Shown here piece by piece: positions 25,494-35,500 of a DNA stretch of 64,000 nt. The DNA lies in NCBI GenBank assembly GCA_016712565.1, contig JADJQU010000008.1, forward strand, positions 1 through 64,000. The letters are read 5' to 3'. Made by a program: the position numbers and the translations under genes. A model generated the notes under the pieces. That model had not been told where the DNA came from. It made no database searches and saw only the letters and a list, made by a program, of their open reading frames with translations. The DNA is from Planctomycetota bacterium. Its GTDB lineage: Bacteria > Planctomycetota > UBA1135 > GCA-002686595. Each line of letters opens with the position of its first letter. Within the stretch, counting starts at the first letter, position 1.

Positions 25494-27446
25494 ATGCCCA
25501 CTCGCCTTCCCTGCTGCCCAACGGCTTCCTTGCCCCTCGGAGGGCTCGTGCTGCTTTCACTGCTCTCGACGCCGGCGCCACTCGACGCCCAGGCGCCGAT
25601 CGCGCGGCAGGTGGCCGCTCCGGCCTCCGACATCCTGGACGGCGTCGTGCGACTCCCCGATCCGGCGAGCACGCCGACCGTCTCCGGCGCCGCGATCCTG
25701 CCCCTGGAATTCGCTCCCACAGGGACCGGCTGGGCCGCGGAAGTGCTCGTGCCCGTGGAACGCGAGGGCAGGCTCGCCCTGGGGTTCCTCGGCGCCGCGG
25801 CGGCGAACTGGCGCATTCTCGGCGGACCGATCGCCGAACGCCCGCGGCCCCTGGAGGAGCTGGCCGGGGTGGAGCGCACCCTGGGCTTCGCGGGCGAGTT
25901 CCTGCCGGGCTGGATCGTCGACCGCCGCGATGTGAGCCCGGTGGCCGCCGGGACCTGGCGCGTGCGCGTGGAGTCTCCGACCGCGGCCGAAGGCTGGCTC
26001 GTGGCCTCGGTCGATCGCGAGCTGCGACTCTCCACCCACGTGACGACTCAACGGCTCGTCTCCGGCACGGGCGTGGCCCTGGTGGCACGGGTCGACGGGG
26101 TCTCCCTGGGCGCCGTGGCCCGGGCCCGGGTGCTGTTCAAGACCACCGCGACGTGGACCGAGGTGGCCATGGCCGACGACGGTGCCCACGAGGACGGCGG
26201 CGCCGGCGACGGGCTCTTCGGCGCCTTCGTGCCGGACTCCCTGCTGGGCGACGTGACCGCCAGGGTCGAACTGGGTGGCGCGCTGATCACGGGCGCCGGC
26301 TTCGTGCGCTCCGCCTTCGTGGCCTTCCCGATGCACTCGCCGCGGCTCCTGCTCGACGGAACGGTGCGCGCGGCCTTGAACGACCCCGGCCGCCTGACGC
26401 TGGCCCTGGGAGCCGCCCCACTGGGCGCGCCGCAGCGCCTGCACGTCTCGGCGGAGGTCTGGGGCCGCGACGCCCTGGGCGCGGAAGCGCCCGTGTGCTG
26501 GCTTTCGAAGATCCTGACGCCCAGCGCGGTCCACGACGGCTGGGAACTGCCCCTGTCCCTCGATCTCGACTGGCTCGAGGCCGCGGGCGTCGGCTCGCCC
26601 CTGGAGCTGCGCGCCGTGCGCGTCCAGGACCCCGACAGCGAGGCCGTGCTGGACCAGGTCGAGCGGGCCGTGCTCACCCGGGGTCCCGGGGCCGCCGCAC
26701 CCGCCCCGGTGTTCCCCGCGCGCCCCGCGAGCGGCGTCGTGACCTCCCCCATGCTCACCGGCGATGGGGCGACCACCCTGGGACCGTCCGGAGGCGGGAG
26801 CCAGAACTTCGCGGCCCAACGGGCCCTGATGCTCGTGCACGGCTACTGCTCCAGCGGTTCGATCTGGCCGGCCGCCGACTTCACCCAGCCCAAGCTCGAG
26901 TTCCTCGATCCCAACGCCAACCGCAGCCACGATCAATTCGCCCAGTTGATCGCCCAGCGCGCCGTGGCGGCGAAGAAGGCCTCCTTCGGCATCGTGGGCC
27001 ACAGCCAGGGCGGCCCCGCGGCGCTGCACCTGCTCACCTACTATTCTTCGGGCCTGGGGAGTTCCACCGCAGGCCGCCGCATCCAATCCGTGGCGGCGCC
27101 CTACCAGGGCACGCCGCTGGCGTCCTGGGGCGGCTTCGCCTGCGGCGTCAACAACAACATGACGCCCTCCGGCTCCGCCACCTGGCTCTCCGGCATCCCC
27201 ACCTGGGCGCGCGCCGAGGTCTTCACCTGGACCACCGCGAATTCAGGCTCCGCGTGCAACTTCATCACCGGCCTGCTGCTCACCGACCCCGAGGACGGCA
27301 CGGTGGAGAAAGTGCGCTCCGAGCTGCCGGGCGGCAACAACATGGGCCACACCGTGGGCTGGTGCCACACGACCGGCATGTCGAATCCCGCCAACTACAC
27401 CGATGGCGCGCGGAATGTCCTGCTGAATGCGGCCGCGGCGCGCTAG
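25494..27446 (+). CDS. Secreted alpha/beta hydrolase (esterase/lipase-like)
   Basis: 650 residues, signal peptide at about 1-33. Residues 60-440 are beta-rich modules, one with the pattern of a choice-of-anchor domain (LRLSTHVTTQ, VALVARVDGV, FKTTATWTEVAMADDG), as in conditioned-medium-factor-like proteins. The hydrolase domain begins near 445 (LMLVHGYCSSGSIW) with nucleophile S504 in GHSQGGPAAL and a histidine in NNMGHTVGWCH. Residues SVAAPYQGTPLA match the lid region of lipases. The substrate is probably an extracellular ester. A TATCGT box lies about 20 bases upstream. The gene ends 33 bases before a small basic protein. Confidence 0.8.
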   Translation: MPTRLPCCPTASLPLGGLVLLSLLSTPAPLDAQAPIARQVAAPASDILDGVVRLPDPASTPTVSGAAILPLEFAPTGTGWAAEVLVPVEREGRLALGFLGAAAANWRILGGPIAERPRPLEELAGVERTLGFAGEFLPGWIVDRRDVSPVAAGTWRVRVESPTAAEGWLVASVDRELRLSTHVTTQRLVSGTGVALVARVDGVSLGAVARARVLFKTTATWTEVAMADDGAHEDGGAGDGLFGAFVPDSLLGDVTARVELGGALITGAGFVRSAFVAFPMHSPRLLLDGTVRAALNDPGRLTLALGAAPLGAPQRLHVSAEVWGRDALGAEAPVCWLSKILTPSAVHDGWELPLSLDLDWLEAAGVGSPLELRAVRVQDPDSEAVLDQVERAVLTRGPGAAAPAPVFPARPASGVVTSPMLTGDGATTLGPSGGGSQNFAAQRALMLVHGYCSSGSIWPAADFTQPKLEFLDPNANRSHDQFAQLIAQRAVAAKKASFGIVGHSQGGPAALHLLTYYSSGLGSSTAGRRIQSVAAPYQGTPLASWGGFACGVNNNMTPSGSATWLSGIPTWARAEVFTWTTANSGSACNFITGLLLTDPEDGTVEKVRSELPGGNNMGHTVGWCHTTGMSNPANYTDGARNVLLNAAAAR

Positions 27447-27479
27447 GCTTCGAGCTTCCCTCTCGAAAGGAGAACTCAG

Positions 27480-27587
27480 ATGGCCAAAGGCGTTCAACAC
27501 AAGAAACAGGTCAAGAAGCCGCAGCTCTCGATCAAGGAGCGGCAGGACAAGAAGCAGGCGAAGGTCGCCGCGAAGAAACTGAAGTAG
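27480..27587 (+). CDS. 35-residue lysine-rich basic protein
   Basis: Short frame encoding MAKGVQHKKQVKKPQLSIKE and onward, ending KVAAKKLK. About one residue in three is lysine. It has a strong Shine-Dalgarno sequence AAAGGAGA six bases before the ATG, rare in this window, and a hairpin 25 bases after the stop. No signal peptide; the protein should be cytoplasmic and could bind nucleic acid, for example ribosomal RNA. Similar tiny Lys-rich proteins with an MAKG start occur in several bacterial groups, without known function as far as I recall. The codon use, start signal and terminator-like hairpin make it credible despite its size. Confidence 0.68.
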   Translation: MAKGVQHKKQVKKPQLSIKERQDKKQAKVAAKKLK

Positions 27588-27612
27588 CGGCGGCCTGATC
27601 CGTCCACCCGGG

Positions 27613-27651
27613 CCCGGCGCGATCCACGGAAAAACCGCGGGGCGCGCCGGG
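27613..27651 (+). terminator. GC hairpin after the small basic protein
   Basis: The arms CCCGGCGCG (27613-27621) and CGCGCCGGG (27643-27651) pair perfectly. It lies about 25 bases after the stop of the 35-residue gene. No U-tract. Confidence 0.5.
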
Positions 27652-27702
27652 TTGCCGTTGGTGCGCCCGGGGGGTGGAGGGCCGGCCCCTACCCCGCGCG
27701 CT

Positions 27703-28659
27703 TCATTTCTGCGCCAGGAACTTCTCGAGCTTCACGGAATCCGCGGCGAAGAGGCGGATCCCCTCGCTGAGCTTCTCCGTGGCCATCTGGTCTTCGTTGT
27801 GCTGCCAGCGGAACGACTTCTCGTCGCTCGAGACCTTCTCGAGCTTCGAGCTCTTGGCGCTCTCCGGCGCGAGCTTGCGCGGCACGGCGCCCTGCTTCCC
27901 CTGCAATTCCGCCAGCAACTGCGGGCTGATGGTCAGGAGGTCGCAGCCCGCGAGCTCCAGGATCTCGTCGGTGTTGCGGAACGACGCGCCCATGACTTCG
28001 GTGCCGTGGCCGAATTTCTTGTAGTAGTTGTAGATGCGAGTCACGGAAACCACGCCGGGGTCCTCCGCGGGGGGGTAGGAGGCGACTCCGGCGGCCTTTT
28101 TGTGCCAGTCGAGGATCCGGCCCACGAACGGCGAGATCAGTTGCACGCCCGCCTCGGCGCAGGCCACCGCCTGGGCGAAGCTGAAGAGCAGGGTCAGGTT
28201 GCAGCGGATGCCGTCGGCCTTCAATTGCCGCGCGGCCTCGATGCCCTCCCAGGTGGCGGCCAGCTTGATCAGGATCCGCTCCCGGGGAATCCCCGCAGCA
28301 GCGTAGAGGGCGATCAAGTGCTTCGCCTTGGCCACGGAGGCCGACGTGTCGAAGCTGAGCCGCGCGTCCACTTCCGTGGAAACGCGATTGGGGACGATCT
28401 TCAGGATCTCCACGCCGAAGGCCACCGCCAGGGCATCCATGGCGCGCGACAGGGCCTCGGCGGCGCCCGTGGCGCCCTTGCGCGCGTCCGTCACGGCCCG
28501 ATCCACGACGGCCGCGTACTCGGGCATCGTCGCGGCCTTGAGCATCAGGCTCGGATTCGTCGTGGCGTCGCGCGGCTGGTATTTCTGGATCGAGGCGAAG
28601 TCGCCGGTGTCGGCGACCACGACGGAATGCTGCTTGAGACCGGCAAGGAGGTCGTTCAT
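27703..28659 (-). CDS. tal: Transaldolase
   Basis: 318 residues, the usual length for the TalB-like subfamily. It moves a dihydroxyacetone unit between sugar phosphates in the pentose phosphate pathway. Schiff-base lysine K132 (ILIKLAATWEGI) is at the position known for E. coli TalB. Also present: DATTNPSLMLKA near 32, RVSTEVDARLSFD, LTLLFSFAQAVACAEAG, and FVGRILDWHKK. The start ATG at 28659 is 7 bases after a TACTGC sequence that nearly fits the -10 pattern. It lies 72 bases downstream of the HD-GYP gene and could be read through from that operon. Confidence 0.95.
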   Translation of the reverse strand: MNDLLAGLKQHSVVVADTGDFASIQKYQPRDATTNPSLMLKAATMPEYAAVVDRAVTDARKGATGAAEALSRAMDALAVAFGVEILKIVPNRVSTEVDARLSFDTSASVAKAKHLIALYAAAGIPRERILIKLAATWEGIEAARQLKADGIRCNLTLLFSFAQAVACAEAGVQLISPFVGRILDWHKKAAGVASYPPAEDPGVVSVTRIYNYYKKFGHGTEVMGASFRNTDEILELAGCDLLTISPQLLAELQGKQGAVPRKLAPESAKSSKLEKVSSDEKSFRWQHNEDQMATEKLSEGIRLFAADSVKLEKFLAQK

Positions 28660-28731
28660 GGTCGTTGCAGTACGCCACAGACCACGGCCGGCGGCAAGCA
28701 CGCTGCAGCTCCCCGCCCCTCCCTGCCCCGT

Positions 28732-30162
28732 TCAGCAGGCCCGGCGCACCTCCTCCAGAGCCCCCGCCGGCCGCGGGCAGTCGTCGATCAACCGCGCCAC
28801 CCACAGCTCCGCCGGATCGAGCAGCGCCAGGTCGCGGGTCTCGCGGGCCGCGCGGGCGATCGGAGCGCCGTCGCGAGCGTGGGTGACCATGACGGTGGGC
28901 CGATCGGGCGCCTCGCCGGCACCCACGACGATGGCCCGCTCGCCGCTGGAGAGCACCACGCGGCTGCCGGGCGGATAGAGGCCGACGCTGCGCACCAGGG
29001 CCGCCAGGGCGCCGGGATGGAAGCAACCCTCGTCCGCCAGCATGATCTCGAACGCGCGCCGCGGCGAGAGCGCCGTCTTGTAGGGACGGATCGCCGTCAG
29101 GGCCTCGAACACGTCGCACACGTGGATCAACTCCGTGGCGCGCCCGCTGGCGTGCCAGGGGGGAATCACGGGGTAGCCCTTGCGATCCTGGCGCAGGTGG
29201 TGGCCGAAGGCGGCGCCGATGCTGAGCGCGCCGACGTCCTCCTGCTCCAGCAGCAGCTCCGCGCCCAGTCGCGGGTGGTGGGAGACGATGCGGCGCTCCT
29301 CCTCGTCGAGGCGGCCGGGCTTGAAGAGGATCGCCTGGGGGATCTTCGACTTGCCCACGTCGTGCAGCAGCCCCGCGGTGCCGAGTTCCAGCAGGTAGCG
29401 CGGGTCGAGTTCCAGGGTCAGGCCCACCTGCACCGCGAGCAGCGCCACGCGCACGGAGTGGCCCACGGTGTAGCTGTCGTAGGTGGGATAGCGCACCAGC
29501 CGCAGCACGTCGTGCATGCGGCCGTCCGCGGACTTCAACAGCTCCTCCGCCACGCCGCGCGCGCCGTTGATGTCCAACGTCCCGCCGCCCGCGGCCTGGG
29601 CGTGGGCCTTGTCCACGGTGTCGAACAGCGACTGGTAGACCTCGGTCATCGACCCCGTCGTCAGCGGGTCGCCGGCCTCGTTCCAGGATTCCGTGCGCTG
29701 GAAGACGTGCTGACCGAACCAGTCGGCATCCTCGTAGGGCGGCGAGAGCTGAATGGCCTCGGTGGCGGCCTTGAGTCGCGCGCGGGCCTCCGCCAGGCTC
29801 GCCACCGGCTGGCGCAGTTCCGCGTACAGGTCCAGGAGGCCCAGCACGTCCTTCTCCGTGATCGGCGCGCGGAACAGGAAGCCCCCGCATTTCAGGCGCT
29901 CGGCAAAGACCAGGAGCTTGCTGCCCAGGAGCGTGGAACCGAACAGCATGCGCCCGTCGTGGACCAATCGGCCGTCGACCACCCCGAGGAAGAACACCTG
30001 GGCCCCGTCGGCCTCGATGCGCGCGGTGAGTCCGCGCACGAAGTCCGCCGCCGCGCACTGCACGCGCGGGTGGGTCCGATAGAACATGGAGCGCTGGCCC
30101 AAGGCCCCGATCAGCAGGCTGATCAGCTCCTCGTAGGTGTCCTGTGCTCGTTCTCGTTCCAT
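28732..30162 (-). CDS. HD-GYP domain protein
   Basis: 476 residues. The C-terminal HD-GYP domain carries the metal-binding H267-D268 (LLHDVGKSKIP), the HHP motif and the RKGYP variant of the GYP signature, followed by DVFEALTAIRPYK. HD-GYP domains hydrolyse c-di-GMP; the intact HD pair suggests activity. Residues about 40-115 form a different N-terminal domain (GRLVHDGRMLFGS, ADLYAEL-type helix) similar in layout to the N-terminus of the next protein upstream. There is no receiver or membrane domain. The gene starts 10 bases after the stop of the helical-repeat gene and is surely in one operon with it. Confidence 0.88.
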   Translation of the reverse strand: MERERAQDTYEELISLLIGALGQRSMFYRTHPRVQCAAADFVRGLTARIEADGAQVFFLGVVDGRLVHDGRMLFGSTLLGSKLLVFAERLKCGGFLFRAPITEKDVLGLLDLYAELRQPVASLAEARARLKAATEAIQLSPPYEDADWFGQHVFQRTESWNEAGDPLTTGSMTEVYQSLFDTVDKAHAQAAGGGTLDINGARGVAEELLKSADGRMHDVLRLVRYPTYDSYTVGHSVRVALLAVQVGLTLELDPRYLLELGTAGLLHDVGKSKIPQAILFKPGRLDEEERRIVSHHPRLGAELLLEQEDVGALSIGAAFGHHLRQDRKGYPVIPPWHASGRATELIHVCDVFEALTAIRPYKTALSPRRAFEIMLADEGCFHPGALAALVRSVGLYPPGSRVVLSSGERAIVVGAGEAPDRPTVMVTHARDGAPIARAARETRDLALLDPAELWVARLIDDCPRPAGALEEVRRAC

Positions 30163-30172
30163 GGACGGCGAT

Positions 30173-32119
30173 TCAGGCGGCGCGCGCCCGTTCGATGGAC
30201 TTGAGGGCCCTGGCCGCGGCCTGTCGGCAGGCAGCAGGCCAGGCCGAGAGCAGCAGGTGTCGCCGCTCGTCGAGGATGCGTCGCAGGGCGCGCAGCCCCT
30301 CCTTGCTTGGCTCGGCGGCCAGGGCCTCGATGGCGGGCACGACCCAGGCCTCCTCGGCCTCGGCCACGGACAGCGTCAGGATCCGGCGCGCCAGCACGCG
30401 GACCGCCTCGGCGCGCGTCGGGGCCTCGGCCTCCCGCAGGCTGCCGCGGCGGGCCAGATCGTAGAGCAGTTCGCGGCACGCCGCGTCGCAATGGACGAAG
30501 CCCTGGAACACGACGCCGCCGTTCCAGGGCGGCGGATTCGCCTTGAGACTCTCCAGCAGCCACTGGCCGGCGAGTTCGGCGTGCGGAGAACGCAGCAAGG
30601 CGGCGTAGAACATCGTCAGGCCCTCGCGCGGGCCCTCGAAGGCGAAGCGGGACACCTTTCCACCGGACAGGGCCGAAAGGCCCGCAAGCCGCATCATGCA
30701 CAGGGGCATCCCGCCGGCCGGCAGCCGCGCCAATTGCTCCACGGCCCGGGTCAGGGTCATCTCGCTGGCGAAGCGAGGGCCCAGCAGGACCTGATTCGCC
30801 AGGTGCGGCCACAGCGGAGCCAGCCTGCCCGGGACGCAGTTGGACGCGCAATCCACGGCCGGGCGCAGCCAAGCCTCGGTGGCCTCGTCCCCGAGGGCGG
30901 CGGCCACGGCGGGCAGCGCGCGGTCCAGCGCGTGCTCGTTGCCGCAGGCGAGCAGAGCTGCGAGCGCGTGGAGCATGGTGCGCTCCTCCCTGTGCGTGCG
31001 CGGCCCTTGCAGCACGGCGGCCAGCCGCTCCGAGCAGCGCGATGCTTGGGCGTCGGATTCGACGCTCCCCACTTCCGTGAGCAGGATCGCGATCACTTCG
31101 CTGCGATCCTCGCGCTCCAGATTCGCCATGCTCTTCAGGCTGGGCTTGAGGGCTTCGAGCCGGCGATGCAGCTCCTCCAGGGAGAACTGGAACTCCTCCT
31201 GCGGGCCCAGATCCGCCTGCGCGTCCGGGTCTTCCTGGGGATCGCTCGTCTCGGCCGCGAGGGGCTCGGCACCGAGCACTTCCTTGGCCGCCTCGCCCAT
31301 GGACTCGAGCATCAGGCGCGCCGACTCTGGATCGTCGCAGACCGCGCTGGCCTGCTCGATCGAGCGGAACATCTGCTGCAAGTCATCGGTTCCCGCGGCG
31401 TGCTTCAGGAAATCCGCGAGCGCGTGCTCCAGCGTCTGACCGGCCAGCAGCAAGACATCCTCCAGGGCGCGCTGGGCTTCCGCGGCGAGCGGCGTCCCCG
31501 ACGGTGCCATGCGCTTCTCCACGCACTCCACCACGCGATGCATGGAACGATCGACCCATTGGCGGCACGTCGCCCGCGCGTCGTCGTCCAGGCCGGCCTG
31601 TTCCATGGGTCGACAGGCGGATTCCACCAGATCGGGGAGCTTGGCGCGGCTCGAGCCGGCCGCGGACCCGCCTCCAACCCGTCGCCCGAATTCCCGGTGT
31701 CGCACGCGGATCGTGGGCGGAAGATCCCCGAAGTCGATGGACTGCAGCGTGCGCGTCGAAGACAGGCGCTGGCTCACCATGCGCAAGCGACAGGCCAGCT
31801 GGTGCAGCTCCTCGGTCGTCGCCGACCTGTGGACCTCCAGTCGCAGGATGCCGAGTCGATCCAGTTCCCCGTGCAACTCCTCGATCGCAGGGTGCTCCAG
31901 GGACAGACTTCTGCCGCACAGGCTCAAGCGCCCCTGGGCGCACTCCAAGGAGAGCGGACCCTCGTCCCCGCACAGGTCCCGCAGGGCCCGGGCCACGCGT
32001 TCGCCGGCCTCCTGGCTGCGCAGGTGGTCGGCCGCATAGAGCGTGGCGACGGACTCCAGTCGGGCCAGGGCCTCGGCGAGTTCGACGGCCCTGTCCAGGA
32101 ACTGCCCGGTATCGTGCAC
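30173..32119 (-). CDS. Helical-repeat protein, partner of the HD-GYP protein
   Basis: 648 residues, no signal or membrane segment. The N-terminal 135 residues have a small alpha/beta domain (GRLSLCGRSLSLEHP, IEELHGELDRLGI, HRSATTEELHQLACRLR) that resembles the N-terminal domain of the HD-GYP protein. The remainder is helical and Leu/Ala-rich with a repeat look of HEAT or ARM type (AVDCASNCVPGRLAPLWPHL, AVRVLARRILTLSVAEA). The middle is acidic (ETSDPQEDPDAQADLG). The start appears to be a GTG. It sits directly upstream of the HD-GYP gene, so it may scaffold that enzyme. Family unknown. Confidence 0.65.
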   Translation of the reverse strand: MHDTGQFLDRAVELAEALARLESVATLYAADHLRSQEAGERVARALRDLCGDEGPLSLECAQGRLSLCGRSLSLEHPAIEELHGELDRLGILRLEVHRSATTEELHQLACRLRMVSQRLSSTRTLQSIDFGDLPPTIRVRHREFGRRVGGGSAAGSSRAKLPDLVESACRPMEQAGLDDDARATCRQWVDRSMHRVVECVEKRMAPSGTPLAAEAQRALEDVLLLAGQTLEHALADFLKHAAGTDDLQQMFRSIEQASAVCDDPESARLMLESMGEAAKEVLGAEPLAAETSDPQEDPDAQADLGPQEEFQFSLEELHRRLEALKPSLKSMANLEREDRSEVIAILLTEVGSVESDAQASRCSERLAAVLQGPRTHREERTMLHALAALLACGNEHALDRALPAVAAALGDEATEAWLRPAVDCASNCVPGRLAPLWPHLANQVLLGPRFASEMTLTRAVEQLARLPAGGMPLCMMRLAGLSALSGGKVSRFAFEGPREGLTMFYAALLRSPHAELAGQWLLESLKANPPPWNGGVVFQGFVHCDAACRELLYDLARRGSLREAEAPTRAEAVRVLARRILTLSVAEAEEAWVVPAIEALAAEPSKEGLRALRRILDERRHLLLSAWPAACRQAAARALKSIERARAA

Positions 32120-32313
32120 GTGGAAGAATTGACCGTGTTTCTCGTTCGAACGCCCGGACGCCCGAGCAGTATCGGTCGCCCTCCGCGCCGAGATGAGCGG
32201 GCCGCTCCATGGACGTTCGAGGCGAGGCGGCTCGACCTGCCGCCCGGAAAGAACTTCCCACCCCCCGCCGACGGCCCCGGCCGGGGTGAGCGGGCTCTCC
32301 CTGGCCGGGGCTG

Positions 32314-32491
32314 CTAGCGGTCCGTTGAAGAAGTCCCGTAGCGAGGCGAAGCGCGCGGTCGCGACGCAAGGAGGGCGACGAAGGGACGGCAGAGGCGGCC
32401 TTCCTGGCCGCTGAGCACGGCCCGACGAGCCCGACGCCGCAGCGCGACTGCGCGCGAAGCCGCAGTAGGGACTTTTTCAACGGGCTGCTAG
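32314..32491. repeat. MITE-like palindromic element with CTAG ends
   Basis: About 174 bases with inverted ends: AGCGGTCCGTTGAAGAAGTC at the left and, on the opposite strand, AGCAGCCCGTTGAAAAAGTC at the right. CTAG flanks both sides (32314-32317 and 32488-32491), which would fit a 4-base target duplication of the kind seen with some IS5-like elements. The arms keep imperfect pairing for roughly 55 bases, so the whole can fold as one hairpin. There is no coding capacity. It sits directly upstream of the giant PVC-type gene and its right end contributes the TAGGCT box. Confidence 0.72.
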
Positions 32492-32494
32492 GCT
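32489..32494 (+). promoter_or_regulatory. -10-like box TAGGCT at a repeat end, leaderless start
   Basis: TAGGCT begins on the last base of the palindromic element and ends 6 bases before the GTG at 32501. Confidence 0.5.
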
Positions 32495-32500
32495 CTCCCG

Positions 32501-35500
32501 GTGCAAACCCGACTTCCCGCGATTCTGGTGGGAGTGCTGCTCCTCTCCGCCGCGGCCGCCGCACAGGCGCCGCGGGCGATTTTCGACGGCGCCTCGCTCA
32601 AGGGCTTCGAGGGCGACCTGTCCCGCTGGTGCGTCGAGAACGGCGAGCTCGTGGGCCGCTCGACCGCCGCGCAGCCGCTGGAGCGCTCCACCTGGCTCCT
32701 GTGGCGCGGCGGCCTGCCGGCCGACTTCAAATTCGAGTTCGACTACCGCCTCACGGGCGGAAATTCCGGCGTGCAATTCCGCAGCAGGGACGAGGGCGAC
32801 TTCCAGGTGGCCGGCTACCAGGCCGACCTCGAGGACGGACCGGATTGGACCGGTTGCCTCTACGAGCAGGGCGGACGGGGCGTGTGCGCGCGGCGCGGTC
32901 AAACGGTGCGCTTCGACGCCGACGGCTCCAAGACGGTGCTCGATCTGGCCGACGGCGCGCGCCTCCTGGACCACGTGCACAGCCGCGAGTGGAACCACGG
33001 CACGATCGTCGCGCGCGGAAGCTCCATCGCCATCGCCATCAACGGCGTGCCGATGACCAGCGTCACCGACCTCGATCCGGCGCATTTCTCCGCCCGCGGC
33101 CTCCTGGCCTTCCAGCTCCACCAGGGCCCGCCGATGGAGGTGCGCTTCAAGAACCTGCTCCTGACGGAATACGACCGCCCCGCGCAGCCCGACGGCCGCC
33201 AGCGGCCGCAGTGGATCTGGACCAGCAAGGACGCGGGCCAGAACGAGGTCGCGTTCTTCGAGAAGCGCTTTCGCCTGGAGCGCCTGCCCGCGGCCGCGCG
33301 ACTGGCCGGTTCCGCCGACAACTTCTTCGAGGTCCACGTCAACGGCGCGCGCGTGCTGGAGCACGACGATTGGGAAGCGCCCGTCTACGCCGACGTGGCA
33401 AAGCACCTCCAGGCGGGTGACAACACGATTTCGATCCGCGCCGAGAACGAGGGCGGCCCGGCGGGCATGCACTGCGCCCTGGACCTTGAATTCGCCGACG
33501 GCTCCTCGCGCCGCATCGCCAGCGACACGACCTGGCTCGCCACCCCCAGGGACCCGGGGCCTTCCCAGGAGGTCGAACTCGTTCCCTGGCAGCCCGCGGT
33601 GAGCCTGGGCGATCTGGGCACCGGCGTGTGGGGCGAGCGACCGGCGCCCGTCCTGTTCACCGCCGTGGGCGCGCTCTCCGCCGAGGAACTGAAGCTGCCG
33701 GAGGGTTTCCGCGCCGAGTTGCTCTACAGCGTGCCGAAGCGCACCCAGGGCTCCTGGGTCGCCATGTGCTTCGACGACCGCGGTCGCATCCTCGCCAGCG
33801 ACCAGTACGGCCCGCTGTACCGCGTGACCCTCGCGAACGGCGCGGTCTCGCACGTCGAGGAACTCGCGGGGCTGCCCGGACGCGCGCACGGATTGCTGTA
33901 CGCCTTCGACGCGCTGTACGTGGTCGTCGCCGACGGCGGCGGCGAGTTCCAGTCCGGCCTGTGGCGCGCGAAGCGCCGCGGTGACGACGGCTTCGGCGAG
34001 CCCGAACTGCTCAAGGCCTTCGAGGGGGACGGTGAGCACGGTCCCCACGCGGTCGTGCTCTCGCCGGACAAGCGCTCGCTCTACGTCGTCGGCGGCAACC
34101 ACACGCAAGTGCCGGAGCCGCTCGCGCGCTCGCTCGTTCCCCTGTGTTGGGGCGAGGACCAACTGCTGCCCCAGCACGCCGATCCCAACGGCCACGCGGT
34201 CGGCATCGTCGCGCCCGGCGGTTGGATCTGCCGCACGGATCCGGACGGCAGGTCCTGGGAGCTCTTCGCCGCCGGCTTCCGCAACGCCTACGACATGGCG
34301 TTCGACCAGGACGGCGAGGCCTTCACGTTCGACTCCGACATGGAGTGGGACATGGGCCTGCCCTGGTATCGCCCGACGATGATCGAACACGTGGTCGCGG
34401 GCGGCGACTACGGCTGGCGCACGGGCTCGTGGCGCTGGCCCGCGTACTACCCCGACAGCCTGCCGGGCGTCGTCGACATCGGCGCCGCGTCCCCGACGGG
34501 CGTGTGCTTCGTGCCCGAGGGCTCGGACTTTCACACGCCGAATGGGGGCCGACTCCTGGTCGGCGACTGGGCCTACGGGAAGATCTACTCCGTGGCGCTG
34601 CACAAGGACGGCGCCTCCTACGGCGGCTCGTTCGAGTCGTTGATCGAAGGCAAGCCCCTGCCGGTCACGGACATGGAATTCGGGCCCGACGGAGCCCTGT
34701 ACTTCCTGGTGGGCGGACGGCGCACGCAGTCGGCCCTGTACCGGATCAGCGGCAAGGCGACGCGCGACTCCAAGAACCCGCCCGGGAGCGGCGGGCAAGA
34801 CGAGCAGCGGGCGGACGCGCGACGCCGGATGGCGCGGCTCGTCGTCGAGCGCGAGCCGGGCGACCCGGCGATGAGCGTCGACCTCCTCGATTCGAACGAC
34901 CGGTTCCTCCGCTACGCCGGACGCGTCGGGCTCGAACTGGGTGACCCGCTGGCCTGGACCTCGCGCGCGCTGACACTCACGGGCACGTGGGCGCCGATCG
35001 AGGGCTTGATCGCGGTCGCGCGCCGCGCGCCGCCGTCGATGCGGGATCGAGCCCTGGATGCGTTCGAGAAGCTGCCGTTGGAGAAACTCCGTGAGGACGA
35101 GCTGCTCGGCGCCCTGCGCGCCCTCCAGCTCGTCTGCATCCGCCTCGGCGATCCCCAAGGCTCCCAGGCCGCGCGCATCGAGAAGCGTCTCGACGCGCTG
35201 TTCCCGCACCCGAGCGACTTCGCGAACCGCGAACTGTGCCAACTTCTGGTGCGCCTGAAGTCTCCCGCGGTCGCAGGTCAGGCGCTGGAACTGCTGGAGC
35301 GCGCGACCTCCAAGGAGCAGCAGATCGCCCTGGCCTGGGCCTTGCGTTCCAAGTCGGGCGGCTGGACCGTTGACGAGCGCCTGCGCTACTTCCGCTGGAT
35401 GAACCAGAACGCCGCCGCCTGGTCGGGCGGACACAGCTTCGCCAAGTACCTGGACAATTTGCGCGACGACGCGATCGCGAGCCTGGATCCCGAGGAAACG

